Below are positions 24,704-34,538 of a stretch of DNA of 64,000 nucleotides, piece by piece (positions within the stretch are counted from its first letter, which is position 1; every line of letters begins with the position of its first letter). Both the position numbers and the translations under genes were made by a program. Source of the stretch: Hydrogenophaga sp. (GTDB lineage Bacteria > Pseudomonadota > Gammaproteobacteria > Burkholderiales > Burkholderiaceae_C); the NCBI RefSeq assembly GCF_026125785.1, contig NZ_JAHCKL010000011.1:58477-122476 (forward strand), given 5' to 3'. The notes under the pieces are model-generated. The model had not been told where the DNA came from. It did not search any database and worked only from the letters and a program-made list of their open reading frames with translations.

Positions 24704-25993
24704 ATGAGAGCCTACCGCGCCGCGATCCTGCGTTTCGCCGACGACCATTCCCCCCTCTACGAAGCCGACGGCCTGCTGGTGGTCGGCCCCGATGCGCAAG
24801 GCCGTCGTGTGGTGCGAGCGGTGGGAGACCATGCGGCGCTGGTCGGCAACTACCCAGGCCTGGCGGTGGAAGACCTGCGCGGCAAGCTCATCGCGCCGGG
24901 CTTCATCGACCTGCATGTGCACTACCCACAGACCGACGTGATCGGCGCGCCGGCGGCGGGTCTGCTGCCCTGGCTGGAGAACTACACCTTCCCCCACGAG
25001 ACCCGCTTTGCCGACCCGGCGCATGCGGCCGAGGTGGCCGAGGTGTTCCTGGACGAGCTGGCCCGCCACGGCGTGACCACGGCATTGGCCTTCTCAACCT
25101 CGCACCCGGCTTCGGTGGATGCGATCTTCGAGAAGGCGCGCGCACGCGGTCTGCGCTTCATCACCGGCAAGGTGCTGCAGGACCGGCACAGCCCCGATGG
25201 CGTGCGCGACGAGACCGAGCAGAGCCTGATCGACACCGAGGCGCTGATCCAGCGCTGGCACGGCGTGGATCGCCTGGGCTACGCCATCACGCCGCGCTTT
25301 GCGCCCACCAGCACGCCGGCGCAGTTGCGCGGCGCGGGTGAACTCGCCGCGAAGTACCCGGACGTGTGGATCCAGTCGCACGTGGCGGAGAACCGCGACG
25401 AGGTGCGCTGGGCGGCCGAGCTGTTTCCCGAGTCGCGCAGCTACCTGGGCGTGTACGGCGACTTCGGCCTGCTGCGCGAGCGCGCGGTGTACGCCCACTG
25501 CATCCACCTGGATCAGGCGGACCGTGAACTGATGGCCTCCACCGGGACCGTGGCGGCGGTCAGCCCCACGAGCAATCTGTTCCTGGGCAGCGGCTTCTTC
25601 GACTACGCCGCGGCCGATGCGGCGGGCATGCGCTACGGCCTGGCCAGCGACGTCGGCGGAGGCACCAGCTTCTCGCCCTTCCACACCATGCTGGCCGCCT
25701 ACTGCGTGGGCCGCGAAGGCCAGACCAAGCCGGGGCTCAGCCTCACACCGGGCCAGCTCTGGTGGCAGCACACGGCAGGCGCGGCGCGCGCACTGGGCCT
25801 GGAAGGCGTGGTGGGCAACCTGCAGCCGGGCCACGAGGCCGACTTCGTGGTGCTCAACCCCCAGGCCACGCCCCTGCTCGCGCGCAAGACCGCACAGGCC
25901 GACAGCCTCGACGAACTGCTGTTCGCACTGATCGTGCTGGGCGACGACCGCGTGGTCGAACGCACCACCATCGCCGCGGCGCAGCACAGGTAG
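24704..25993 (+). CDS. guaD: guanine deaminase
   Basis: A 429-residue zinc hydrolase converting guanine to xanthine and ammonia, which feeds xanthine dehydrogenase. The metal ligands are visible as H71 and H73 (DLHVHYPQTD), a histidine in QSHVAENRDEV, a histidine in YAHCIHL and the aspartate in ASDVGGGTSFS. PGFIDLHVHYPQTD and the length match GuaD. The ATG at 24704 starts the family-like sequence MRAYRAAILRF. The spacing of 73 bases after the BMP gene suggests co-transcription. Confidence 0.93.
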   Translation: MRAYRAAILRFADDHSPLYEADGLLVVGPDAQGRRVVRAVGDHAALVGNYPGLAVEDLRGKLIAPGFIDLHVHYPQTDVIGAPAAGLLPWLENYTFPHETRFADPAHAAEVAEVFLDELARHGVTTALAFSTSHPASVDAIFEKARARGLRFITGKVLQDRHSPDGVRDETEQSLIDTEALIQRWHGVDRLGYAITPRFAPTSTPAQLRGAGELAAKYPDVWIQSHVAENRDEVRWAAELFPESRSYLGVYGDFGLLRERAVYAHCIHLDQADRELMASTGTVAAVSPTSNLFLGSGFFDYAAADAAGMRYGLASDVGGGTSFSPFHTMLAAYCVGREGQTKPGLSLTPGQLWWQHTAGAARALGLEGVVGNLQPGHEADFVVLNPQATPLLARKTAQADSLDELLFALIVLGDDRVVERTTIAAAQHR

Positions 25994-26106
25994 GCCAGAC
26001 CGAGGAAGACCTTCTCTCTCCAGGCCACAGTCCCCAAAGGCGCCACACCGGCCCAAGGAAGACCCTCACCCCCCAAGGCCGCGCAGCGAGGCCAAAGTCC
26101 CCAGAG

Positions 26107-26208
26107 GCACCGAGGGTCCGGCTCCGCCGGCCCAAGGTGCCGTCCCCCCTCGAAGCGCCGAAGGCGCGCCACGGAGGGGGGAAGCCGCGCAGCGGCGCAG
26201 GGGGGTGT
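26107..26208. repeat. about 100-bp dispersed hairpin element, copy A
   Basis: A GC-rich element with nested inverted repeats: GGTCCGGCTCCGCCGGCC, then CCCCCCT...AGCGCCGAAGGCGCG...GAGGGGGG. A second copy, about 88% identical by eye, is at 50243-50343. Both lie between convergent genes and end a few bases from the stop codon of the minus-strand gene (here cydB). It probably serves as a two-way terminator. The 110 bases before it hold looser partial duplications of the same motifs (CCCAAGGAAGACC twice) and no gene. Confidence 0.75.
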
Positions 26209-26210
26209 TT

Positions 26211-27209
26211 TCAGTGATACGTCAGGGCCCGCGCCTTGCCCCAGAACACCCGGTACATGTAGGCCGTGTACACGATGATCACCGGCAGCGTGATGGCCAC
26301 GCCGATGAAGACCACGGTGAGCGAGCCGGTGGAGATGGCGGCATCCCAGACGTTCAGGTGCCCGATCACGATGTCCGGAAAGATGCTGTAGGCCAGGCCG
26401 AAGAAGGCCAGCACGAAGATCAGCACCGTGGCGGCGAACACCACCCAGCCGTAGCCGGCCCTCACGACCTCCGGATGCGTCACCACCCAGCGCACCGCGA
26501 AGAAGGCAATCGCGCAGGTCAGCGGGACCGGCAGCAGGGCGAAGAGTTCGGGCACGCTGAACCATTTGGCGAACACCGACGGGCTGGCCAGCGGCGTGGC
26601 CATGGAGATCGCCACCAGCGCCACGCCCATGGGCCAGAGCACGCGGCGCGCCCAGTGCACGGCCCGCTGTTGCAGTTCACCCTCGGTCTTCATGATCAGC
26701 CAGCCAGCCCCGAGCAGGATGTAGGCCGCCGGCAGCGTCAGCGCGATGCCCAGGCTGAAGGCCAGGCCCAGTGACCCGCGTTCGAAGCCGGTGATGTAGC
26801 TGCCCAGCATCCAACCTTGGGCCATGCTGGCCAGCAGCGAGCCGGCGAAGAACGCGCGGTTCCAGAAGGGTTTGTAGGGGGCGGGCGCTTTCACGCGGAA
26901 GTCGAAGGCCACGCCGCGCAGGATCAGCCCCACCAGCATCGCCGCCGCCGGCAGGTACAGCGCCTGCAGCACGACGCCGTAGGCCACGGGAAACGCCACC
27001 AGCAACACGCCCACGCCCAGCACCAGCCAGGTCTCGTTGGCATCCCAGAAAGGGCCGATGCTGGCGATCATGGTGTCCTTCTGCGTGTCGTTGGCCAGGG
27101 GCAGCAACAGCCCGACGCCGAGGTCGTAGCCGTCCAGGATCACGTAGGCCAGCAGCGCCAGACCCATCACGGCCAGAAAGATCAGGGGCAGGACATAGGC
27201 CCAGGTCAT
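26211..27209 (-). CDS. cydB: cytochrome bd-type ubiquinol oxidase subunit II
   Basis: A 332-residue inner-membrane subunit of a bd-type quinol oxidase (cyanide-insensitive CIO subgroup likely). It has many hydrophobic segments. Family blocks are visible: the start MTWAYVLPLIFLAVMGLALLAYVILDGYDLG, then GPFWDANETWLVLGVG, AFPVAYGVVLQALYLP and RGVAFDFR. It lies 25 bases after cydA in an operon led by a GbsR-type regulator gene. No CydX-like small subunit is visible after it. Confidence 0.93.
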   Translation of the reverse strand: MTWAYVLPLIFLAVMGLALLAYVILDGYDLGVGLLLPLANDTQKDTMIASIGPFWDANETWLVLGVGVLLVAFPVAYGVVLQALYLPAAAMLVGLILRGVAFDFRVKAPAPYKPFWNRAFFAGSLLASMAQGWMLGSYITGFERGSLGLAFSLGIALTLPAAYILLGAGWLIMKTEGELQQRAVHWARRVLWPMGVALVAISMATPLASPSVFAKWFSVPELFALLPVPLTCAIAFFAVRWVVTHPEVVRAGYGWVVFAATVLIFVLAFFGLAYSIFPDIVIGHLNVWDAAISTGSLTVVFIGVAITLPVIIVYTAYMYRVFWGKARALTYH

Positions 27210-27234
27210 GTGCGTTCTCCTTCGGTTCCGTATG

Positions 27235-28587
27235 TCAGACGCCGGCCTTGCCCAACTCGCCGTGCGGCGCCTCGGGAGCCGGGTGCACAGGGTGTTCGGC
27301 CATGTACTTGAGCACGCCCACGTAGGTGATCAGCAGCAGACCGTACACCACCAGGTAGGCGGTCAGCGTGAGCGCGATCATCGGCGGCGCGATCTGCGTG
27401 GCGACCTCGCTGGTGCGCAGCAGGCCGTAGACGATGAAGGGCTGGCGGCCGATTTCGGTCACGTACCAGCCGGCGAGCGTGGCCAGCCAGCCGGAGAAGG
27501 TCATGCCGGTGAGCGTCCACAGCAGCGGACGGGACAGCACGGCCTTGCGTCCGCGCTGGCGCCACAGCGTCCAGGCGCCCCACCAGGCCACCAGCAGCAT
27601 GAGCGTGCCCACGCCGACCATGATGCGAAAGCCCCAGAACACCGGCGCCACCGGCGGGTGCGCGCCCGGGAATTCGTTCAGGCCCTTGAGTTCGGCGTTG
27701 ATGTCGTGCGCCAGGATCAGGCTCGCCGCCTTGGGAATCTTCAGCGCGTAGTGCGTGGTGCCGGCGGCTTCGTCGGGCCAGCCCAGCAGCGTGAGCGGTG
27801 CGCTTTTCTCGGTGTGCCAGATGCCTTCCAGCGCGGCGATCTTGGCGGGCTGGTGCTCCAGGGTGTTCAGGCCATGCATGTCGCCGGCCAGGAACTGCAG
27901 TGGCATGGCCACGCTGGCGGCCACGATGGCGGTGCGCAAGGCTTTGTGCGTGCCGGCGGTGGCGCGGTTCTTGAGCAATTGCCAGGCACACAAGCCGGCT
28001 ATCAGGAACGACGCGGTGAGCGTGGACGCCAGGAGCTTGTGCGCGAAGCGGTAGGGGAAGGAGGGGTTGAAGACAATGGCCAGCCAGTCGGTGGCCATGA
28101 ACTTGCCGTCCACGATCTCATAGCCGGCCGGCGTCTGCATCCACGAATTCAGGCTCAGGATCCAGAACGCCGACAGCGTGGTCCCCAGAGCGACCAGGAA
28201 GGTGGCGGCCAGGTGCACGCGCTCGCTCACACGGCCGCGCCCGAACAGCATGATGCCCAGGAAGCTGGCCTCCAGGAAGAAGGCGGTGAGCACCTCGTAG
28301 CCCAGCAGCGGGCCGGCGATGTTGCCGGTCTTCTCCATGAAGCCCGGCCAGTTGGTTCCGAACTGGAAACTCATGACGATGCCAGACACCACGCCCAGTG
28401 CGAAGGTCAGCGCGAACACCTTGGTCCAGAAGTAGTAGGCCTCTTCCCAGGCCGGGTCGCGGGTCTTCACGAAGCGCAGGCGGAAAAACAGCAGGAACCA
28501 GCACAGTGCGATGGTGATGGTGGGAAAGAGGATGTGAAAACTGATGTTGGCCGCGAACTGGATGCGCGACAGGATCAGGGCGTCCAT
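27235..28587 (-). CDS. cydA: cytochrome bd-type ubiquinol oxidase subunit I
   Basis: A 450-residue subunit that oxidises quinol and reduces O2 to water at haems b558, b595 and d. Visible blocks are LSRIQFAANISFHILFPTITIAL at the start, then GTNWPGFMEKTGNIAGPLLGYEVLTAFFLEASFLGIMLFG and GWYVTEIGRQPFIVYGLLRTSE. It is clearly shorter than E. coli CydA (522) and has a short Q-loop, which fits the CIO group. It does not pump protons. It supports respiration at low oxygen or when haem-copper oxidases are blocked. Confidence 0.93.
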   Translation of the reverse strand: MDALILSRIQFAANISFHILFPTITIALCWFLLFFRLRFVKTRDPAWEEAYYFWTKVFALTFALGVVSGIVMSFQFGTNWPGFMEKTGNIAGPLLGYEVLTAFFLEASFLGIMLFGRGRVSERVHLAATFLVALGTTLSAFWILSLNSWMQTPAGYEIVDGKFMATDWLAIVFNPSFPYRFAHKLLASTLTASFLIAGLCAWQLLKNRATAGTHKALRTAIVAASVAMPLQFLAGDMHGLNTLEHQPAKIAALEGIWHTEKSAPLTLLGWPDEAAGTTHYALKIPKAASLILAHDINAELKGLNEFPGAHPPVAPVFWGFRIMVGVGTLMLLVAWWGAWTLWRQRGRKAVLSRPLLWTLTGMTFSGWLATLAGWYVTEIGRQPFIVYGLLRTSEVATQIAPPMIALTLTAYLVVYGLLLITYVGVLKYMAEHPVHPAPEAPHGELGKAGV

Positions 28588-28609
28588 GGCAGGTTCCTCG
28601 TGGTGTGTT

Positions 28610-29200
28610 TCAGGCGGCCTTGTCGCCGCGGCTGCTGCCGCTCGAAGACTTGCCCGTCAGGCGGTCCTTGAACTCCAGCACGCGCGTGACCGTGGCACCC
28701 ATGCCCATGAGTTGCATCGCGGTTTCGGGAGCGAGCTTCTGCACGTCGTCGAACCAGGTCATGAGCCGGTCGATCAGGTCGTGCATCTCGCGCATGCGTG
28801 CCTGCGCATGGCGTTCCGCGTCGCTCTTGGGCGTTTCCAGCAAGGCCGTGCGCAGCATCGACAGCGTGGGCTCCACCTCGCGGCGGCGACGCTCTTCTGC
28901 CAGCACGCGGAAGATCTCCCACACGTCCGCGGGCGCCTCGAAGTACTCGCGCCGGTCGCCCGGCTGGTGGCGCAGGCGCACCAGACGCCAGGCCTGCAGC
29001 TCCTTGAGCCCCATGCTTACGTTGGAACGCGAGAACTCCAGCGTGTCGGCGATCTCGTCCGCGTTGAGCGGCCGGGGTGAAATGAACAGCAGGGCATAGA
29101 TCTGCCCCACGGTGCGGTTGATGCCCCAGCGCGAGCCCATTTCGCCGAAGTGGGCGACGAACTCGCGGTTGAGCGGTGGCAGATGATCTTGCAGCGGCAT
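28610..29200 (-). CDS. GbsR/MarR-type transcriptional regulator of the bd oxidase operon
   Basis: A 196-residue winged-helix regulator of the GbsR group: [26 protein letters not shown] at the start, then the helix-turn-helix [23 protein letters not shown] (about residues 46-68) and wing [16 protein letters not shown]. The tail [14 protein letters not shown] is low-complexity. It lies 22 bases before cydA on the same strand, so regulator and oxidase form one operon. A perfect 28-bp palindrome lies 26 bases upstream of its start and probably is its own operator. Confidence 0.88.
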   Translation of the reverse strand: MPLQDHLPPLNREFVAHFGEMGSRWGINRTVGQIYALLFISPRPLNADEIADTLEFSRSNVSMGLKELQAWRLVRLRHQPGDRREYFEAPADVWEIFRVLAEERRRREVEPTLSMLRTALLETPKSDAERHAQARMREMHDLIDRLMTWFDDVQKLAPETAMQLMGMGATVTRVLEFKDRLTGKSSSGSSRGDKAA

Positions 29201-29225
29201 GGCCGGGACTCTATCCGGTCACAAC

Positions 29226-29253
29226 TGAATTTTCAGTAATTACTGAAAATTCA
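29226..29253. promoter_or_regulatory. perfect 28-bp palindrome, candidate GbsR-type operator
   Basis: The half-site TGAATTTTCAGTAA (29226-29239) is followed directly by its exact reverse complement TTACTGAAAATTCA (29240-29253). The AT-rich block stands out in GC-rich DNA. It lies between the divergent regulator gene (start 29200) and dcd (start 29305). A dimeric winged-helix regulator would bind such a site. Binding is inferred. Confidence 0.8.
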
Positions 29254-29304
29254 CGAAATTCCGTGGGGTTATTGGCCTGGTCGACATCCCTACAATGGCC
29301 GCCC

Positions 29305-29871
29305 ATGAGCATCAAAAGCGACAAGTGGATCCGCCGCATGGCCGAGCAGCACGGCCTCATCGAGCCGTTCGAGCCCGGCCAGGTGCGTGCGGTGGACGGC
29401 AAGAAGGTCATCAGCTACGGCACCAGCAGCTACGGCTACGACATCCGCTGCGCGCCCGAATTCAAGGTGTTCACCAACATCCACAGCACGGTGGTGGACC
29501 CGAAGAACTTCGATGAGAAGAGCTTCGTGGACATTCATGCCGACGTCTGCATCATCCCGCCCAACAGCTTCGCGCTGGCGCGGACCATGGAGTATTTCCG
29601 CATCCCGCGCAACGTGCTCACCATCTGCCTGGGCAAGAGCACGTACGCGCGCTGCGGCATCATCGTCAACGTCACGCCCTTCGAGCCCGAATGGGAGGGC
29701 TATGTGACGCTGGAGTTCAGCAACACCACGCCGCTGCCGGCCAAGATCTACGCGGGCGAAGGCTGCGCCCAGGTGCTGTTCTTCGAGAGCGACGAAGTCT
29801 GCGAGACCTCCTACAAAGACCGCGGCGGCAAGTACCAGGGGCAGGTCGGGGTCACGCTCCCCAAGGCCTGA
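29305..29871 (+). CDS. dcd: dCTP deaminase
   Basis: A 188-residue enzyme that deaminates dCTP to dUTP, supplying dUMP for thymidylate synthesis. Visible motifs are [24 protein letters not shown] at the start, [15 protein letters not shown], the active-site block [20 protein letters not shown] and [11 protein letters not shown] with the catalytic glutamate. Length and sequence are standard for the trimeric family. The ATG at 29305 lies 9 bases after TACAAT (29291-29296), a possible -10 box, which would give a very short or absent 5' leader. Confidence 0.95.
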   Translation: MSIKSDKWIRRMAEQHGLIEPFEPGQVRAVDGKKVISYGTSSYGYDIRCAPEFKVFTNIHSTVVDPKNFDEKSFVDIHADVCIIPPNSFALARTMEYFRIPRNVLTICLGKSTYARCGIIVNVTPFEPEWEGYVTLEFSNTTPLPAKIYAGEGCAQVLFFESDEVCETSYKDRGGKYQGQVGVTLPKA

Positions 29872-29884
29872 TGGCGCCCCAACC

Positions 29885-29898
29885 TTGACCTGGGTCAA
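29885..29898. promoter_or_regulatory. FNR/CRP-family-like inverted repeat before the desaturase gene
   Basis: TTGACC-TG-GGTCAA is a perfect 6-2-6 inverted repeat. It differs from the FNR/ANR consensus TTGAT-N4-ATCAA in the last base of each half-site. It lies in the 63-base gap after dcd, 36 bases before the desaturase ATG. It may link the desaturase to oxygen status. Assignment to a regulator is inferred. Confidence 0.5.
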
Positions 29899-29934
29899 AT
29901 TCGGCGGCGGCGCACGGGGCTAGCATCCCGCCCC

Positions 29935-31038
29935 ATGTCCCGCATGCCCCCCCGCCTCGAACGCCCCGACCCCATTCCCGCCAGCGAACCGCTGCCGCAC
30001 CGCAAGGTGATCCGCGACTGGCTCAAGCCCATCGTGGAGCGCCGCACCGCCACCGGCATCGCTCTGCTGGTGCTGGACTGGTGCCTTTTCGCCGCCCTCA
30101 TGGCGGGTACGGTGCTGCTGGCGGCCTGGTGGGCCAAGCTGCTGTGCGGCCTGGGAGCGGGCTTCATGATCGGGCGGCTGTTCATCATCGGCCATGACGC
30201 CTGCCACCAGAGCTACACGCCGCACCGCCGGCTCAACCGCGTGCTGGGACGCATCGCCATGGTGCCCTCGCTCACACCCTACAGCCTGTGGGAGGTGGGC
30301 CACAACGTGGTGCACCACGGCTACACCAACCTCAAGGGCGTGGACTTCGTCTGGGCGCCGCTGACGCGCGAGGAATTCGACGCGCTCTCGCCCATGGGCC
30401 GTGCCATGGAGCGTGCGTACCGCAGCGGCTTCGGACCAGCGCTTTACTACCTGGTGGAAATGTGGTGGCGCCGCATGTTTTTCCCGAGCAAGACCTACAT
30501 GGGCACGCGCAGGCCCGAGTTCGTCTGGGACGGTGTGTTCGTACTGGCGTCGGCCGCCCTGTGGATCGGGGCGCTGGTGGGCGCGGCGTTCGCCACCGGG
30601 CAGTCGCCGTGGCTGCTGCTGGCCATGGGTTTCGCGGTGCCCTTCCTGTTCTGGAACGCCATGATCGGCTTCGTGGTCTATGTGCACCACACGCACACCG
30701 CCGTGCAGTGGCACGACGACAAGCTGGCGTGGGCCAAGGCGGCGCCTTTCGTGTCCACCACCGTGCACCTGACCTTCCCGTTGCGCATCGGCGCGCTGCT
30801 GCACCACATCATGGAGCACACCGCCCACCACGTGGACATGAGCATCCCGCTGTACCGGCTCAAGGGCGCGCAAAGGCTGCTGGAAGACGCGCTGCCCGGC
30901 CGCATCATCGTGCAACGGTTCTCCTGGCGCTGGTACTTTGATACCGCTCGCCGCTGCAAGCTCTACGACTTCGGTCGCCGCTGCTGGACCGACTTCCAGG
31001 GCCGTCCGACCAGCCCGGTCAGCGCCGCCAGCGCCTGA
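29935..31038 (+). CDS. membrane fatty acid desaturase-family protein
   Basis: A 367-residue integral membrane di-iron enzyme. The three histidine boxes are present: HDACH (residues 87-91), HNVVHH (123-128) and HHIMEHTAHH (about 290-299). Hydrophobic stretches lie around residues 41-85 and 195-240. Such proteins introduce double bonds into, or hydroxylate, acyl chains; the exact substrate cannot be read from sequence. The gene stands alone behind an FNR-like inverted repeat. Desaturases need O2, so oxygen control would be sensible, but cold control is equally possible. Confidence 0.85.
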   Translation: MSRMPPRLERPDPIPASEPLPHRKVIRDWLKPIVERRTATGIALLVLDWCLFAALMAGTVLLAAWWAKLLCGLGAGFMIGRLFIIGHDACHQSYTPHRRLNRVLGRIAMVPSLTPYSLWEVGHNVVHHGYTNLKGVDFVWAPLTREEFDALSPMGRAMERAYRSGFGPALYYLVEMWWRRMFFPSKTYMGTRRPEFVWDGVFVLASAALWIGALVGAAFATGQSPWLLLAMGFAVPFLFWNAMIGFVVYVHHTHTAVQWHDDKLAWAKAAPFVSTTVHLTFPLRIGALLHHIMEHTAHHVDMSIPLYRLKGAQRLLEDALPGRIIVQRFSWRWYFDTARRCKLYDFGRRCWTDFQGRPTSPVSAASA

Positions 31039-31106
31039 GCGGCCCGCCGGCCGCCCCATAATGCCGATACCGGCAGCCGTATGAGGCTGCGCGAGGAGGC
31101 TGTGCC

Positions 31107-32015
31107 ATGAAGTGGGAAAACAACCGGGAATCGGACCAGATCGAAGACCGCCGCGACCAGGGCGGCATGGGCATGGGGGGGCTGGGTGGTGGCGGACGCC
31201 GGGTGGGCGGACGCGGGCTGGGCCTGGGCACCATCGCCATCGCGCTGGTCGCCGGGTGGATCTTCGGCATCAACCCCATGACCATTCTGGGCGCGCTGAG
31301 CGGCGCCGGGGACGTGATGTCACCCGCGCCGGTGGAGACATCGCAGCCCAGCACGCCGGCGCAGGCCCCTACCGACGAGATGGGCCGTTTCGTGGCGTCC
31401 GTGCTTGGCGGCACCGAGGATGTCTGGGACCAGGTTTTCCAGCAGGCTGGCGCGCAGTACCAGAAGCCGCGCCTGGTGCTGTTCCGTGGCGCCACGCCCA
31501 CCGCCTGTGGCACCGGGCAGTCCGCGATGGGTCCTTTCTATTGCCCGGCCGACCAGCGCGTCTACATCGACCTGAGCTTCTACGACACGCTGCGCCGCCA
31601 GCTCGGCGCGCCGGGCGACTTCGCGCAGGCCTATGTGATCGCCCATGAGGTGGGTCATCACGTGCAAAACCTCATGGGCATCACCGACCAGATGGAGAAG
31701 TTGCGTTCGCGACTGAGCGAGCGTGAGTACAACGCCATGTCGGTGCGGCTGGAGCTGCAGGCCGATTGCTTCGCCGGTTTGTGGGCGCACCACAACCAGA
31801 AGAGCCGCGCGATCCTGGAGCCGGGCGATGTGGAAGAGGCCCTGAACGCTGCCGCCGCCATCGGTGACGACGCTCTGCAGCGCAAGAGCCAGGGCCAGGT
31901 CGTGCCCGACAGCTTCACCCACGGCACCAGCATCCAGCGCCAGCGCTGGTTCAACGCCGGCCTGCAGACGGGCAGCGTGCAGGCCTGCGACACGTTCAAG
32001 GCGAAAACGCTGTAG
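31107..32015 (+). CDS. YpfJ/KPN_02809-family neutral zinc metallopeptidase
   Basis: A 302-residue membrane-anchored protein: a glycine-rich cytosolic N-terminus ([16 protein letters not shown]...), one hydrophobic segment (about residues 40-62), then a periplasmic domain with the zinc motif HEVGHH (H180-H185). The block [24 protein letters not shown] and the tail [21 protein letters not shown] are diagnostic of the family, whose physiological substrates are unknown. The length is standard. The ATG at 31107 follows AGGAGG after 69 intergenic bases. Confidence 0.88.
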   Translation: MKWENNRESDQIEDRRDQGGMGMGGLGGGGRRVGGRGLGLGTIAIALVAGWIFGINPMTILGALSGAGDVMSPAPVETSQPSTPAQAPTDEMGRFVASVLGGTEDVWDQVFQQAGAQYQKPRLVLFRGATPTACGTGQSAMGPFYCPADQRVYIDLSFYDTLRRQLGAPGDFAQAYVIAHEVGHHVQNLMGITDQMEKLRSRLSEREYNAMSVRLELQADCFAGLWAHHNQKSRAILEPGDVEEALNAAAAIGDDALQRKSQGQVVPDSFTHGTSIQRQRWFNAGLQTGSVQACDTFKAKTL

Positions 32016-32160
32016 AGACTCACCGTTTTCGGCCGATTCGGCCCGAGGTGCGACAATACGGGGCTTTTCGCCGTTGTCCGGGCCGCCCCACCGCAACGGC
32101 TGTTCCCCCTGTGCGGGGGCCTGGCTGGTGCCAGGGTCGGGGGCTCTCAGCCTTATTGCA

Positions 32161-33621
<1,461 letters not shown>

Positions 33622-33654
33622 GGGCCGCGCCCTTGCCCGACCCTGAGCCTTCGA

Positions 33655-33670
33655 GGCGGCGCACGCCGCC
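33655..33670. terminator. hairpin between convergent rhlE and apaH
   Basis: GGCGGC-GCAC-GCCGCC lies in the 68-base gap between the two convergent genes. There is no T-run on either side, so it is only a weak terminator candidate. Confidence 0.35.
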
Positions 33671-33689
33671 GCCTGCATCGCTCCCGTCT

Positions 33690-34529
33690 TCAGTGTCTGC
33701 CGGGCTTGCTGGCCTGCGGGCAGCGCACCGACAGCCTTTCGGCGGCGCCCGGGCGTTGCGGATCGATGCGAGCGGCCGTGAGACAGCCACCCCAGACACA
33801 GCCCGTGTCCAGCGCCTGCAGATCGGCCCGCGCCACCGCACCCAGCGTGGACCAGTGGCCGAACGCGACCGGTACGCCCGCGGTTCGCCGCCCCGGCACG
33901 TCGAACCAGGGCATGAAGCCTTCGGGCGCCGCTGCGGCACTGTCCTTGGTCTCGAACTCCATCACGCCGTCGGCGCTGCAGAAGCGCAACCGGGTCAACG
34001 CATTGACCACCACGCGCAGCCGGGCCGCACCGGTGAGGTGGTCGTCCCAGCGGTCGGGCTGGTTGCCGTACATGCCGTGCAGAAAATCCACCCAGTCCGG
34101 CCCGCGCAGGGCAGCCTGCAGTTCCTGCGCGAGCGCCAGGGTCTGCGTGAGGTCCCATTGCGGCAGCACCCCCGCATGCACCATGAGCCAGCCGTGCGCG
34201 GCGATGGCCAGGGGCCGGGCGCGCAGCCAGTCCAGCAGTGCCTTGCGGTCGTGTGCCCGCAGGATGTCGTCCACGGTGTCGCTGCGGTGGGGCTTGCGCA
34301 CGCCGTGGGCCGTGGCCAGCAGGTGCAGGTCGTGGTTGCCGAGCAGGCACTGCGCCGCCTCGCCCAGCGCCATCAGGCGGCGCAGCACCGCCAGCGAACT
34401 GGGTCCCCGGTTGACCAGATCGCCCAGCAGGTAGAGCGTGTCGCGGCTGGGAGAAAAGCCGACCTCCTCGAGCAGGCGGCCCAGGGCCTCGTCGCAGCCC
34501 TGGACATCACCAATCATGTAAATTGACAT
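33690..34529 (-). CDS. apaH: symmetrical bis(5'-nucleosyl)-tetraphosphatase
   Basis: A 279-residue metallophosphoesterase that splits Ap4A into two ADP. The metal-binding blocks GDVQGCDEALGRLL (start), LGDLVNRGPSS and LGNHDLHLLA are visible, and FGHWSTLG follows later. Length is typical. The start ATG at 34529 gives MSIYMIGD, the usual ApaH beginning. It is divergent from the CorC-like gene, with only 9 bases between the two start codons, so their promoters must lie within each other's coding region. Confidence 0.93.
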   Translation of the reverse strand: MSIYMIGDVQGCDEALGRLLEEVGFSPSRDTLYLLGDLVNRGPSSLAVLRRLMALGEAAQCLLGNHDLHLLATAHGVRKPHRSDTVDDILRAHDRKALLDWLRARPLAIAAHGWLMVHAGVLPQWDLTQTLALAQELQAALRGPDWVDFLHGMYGNQPDRWDDHLTGAARLRVVVNALTRLRFCSADGVMEFETKDSAAAAPEGFMPWFDVPGRRTAGVPVAFGHWSTLGAVARADLQALDTGCVWGGCLTAARIDPQRPGAAERLSVRCPQASKPGRH

Positions 34530-34538
34530 CCGCGCATT

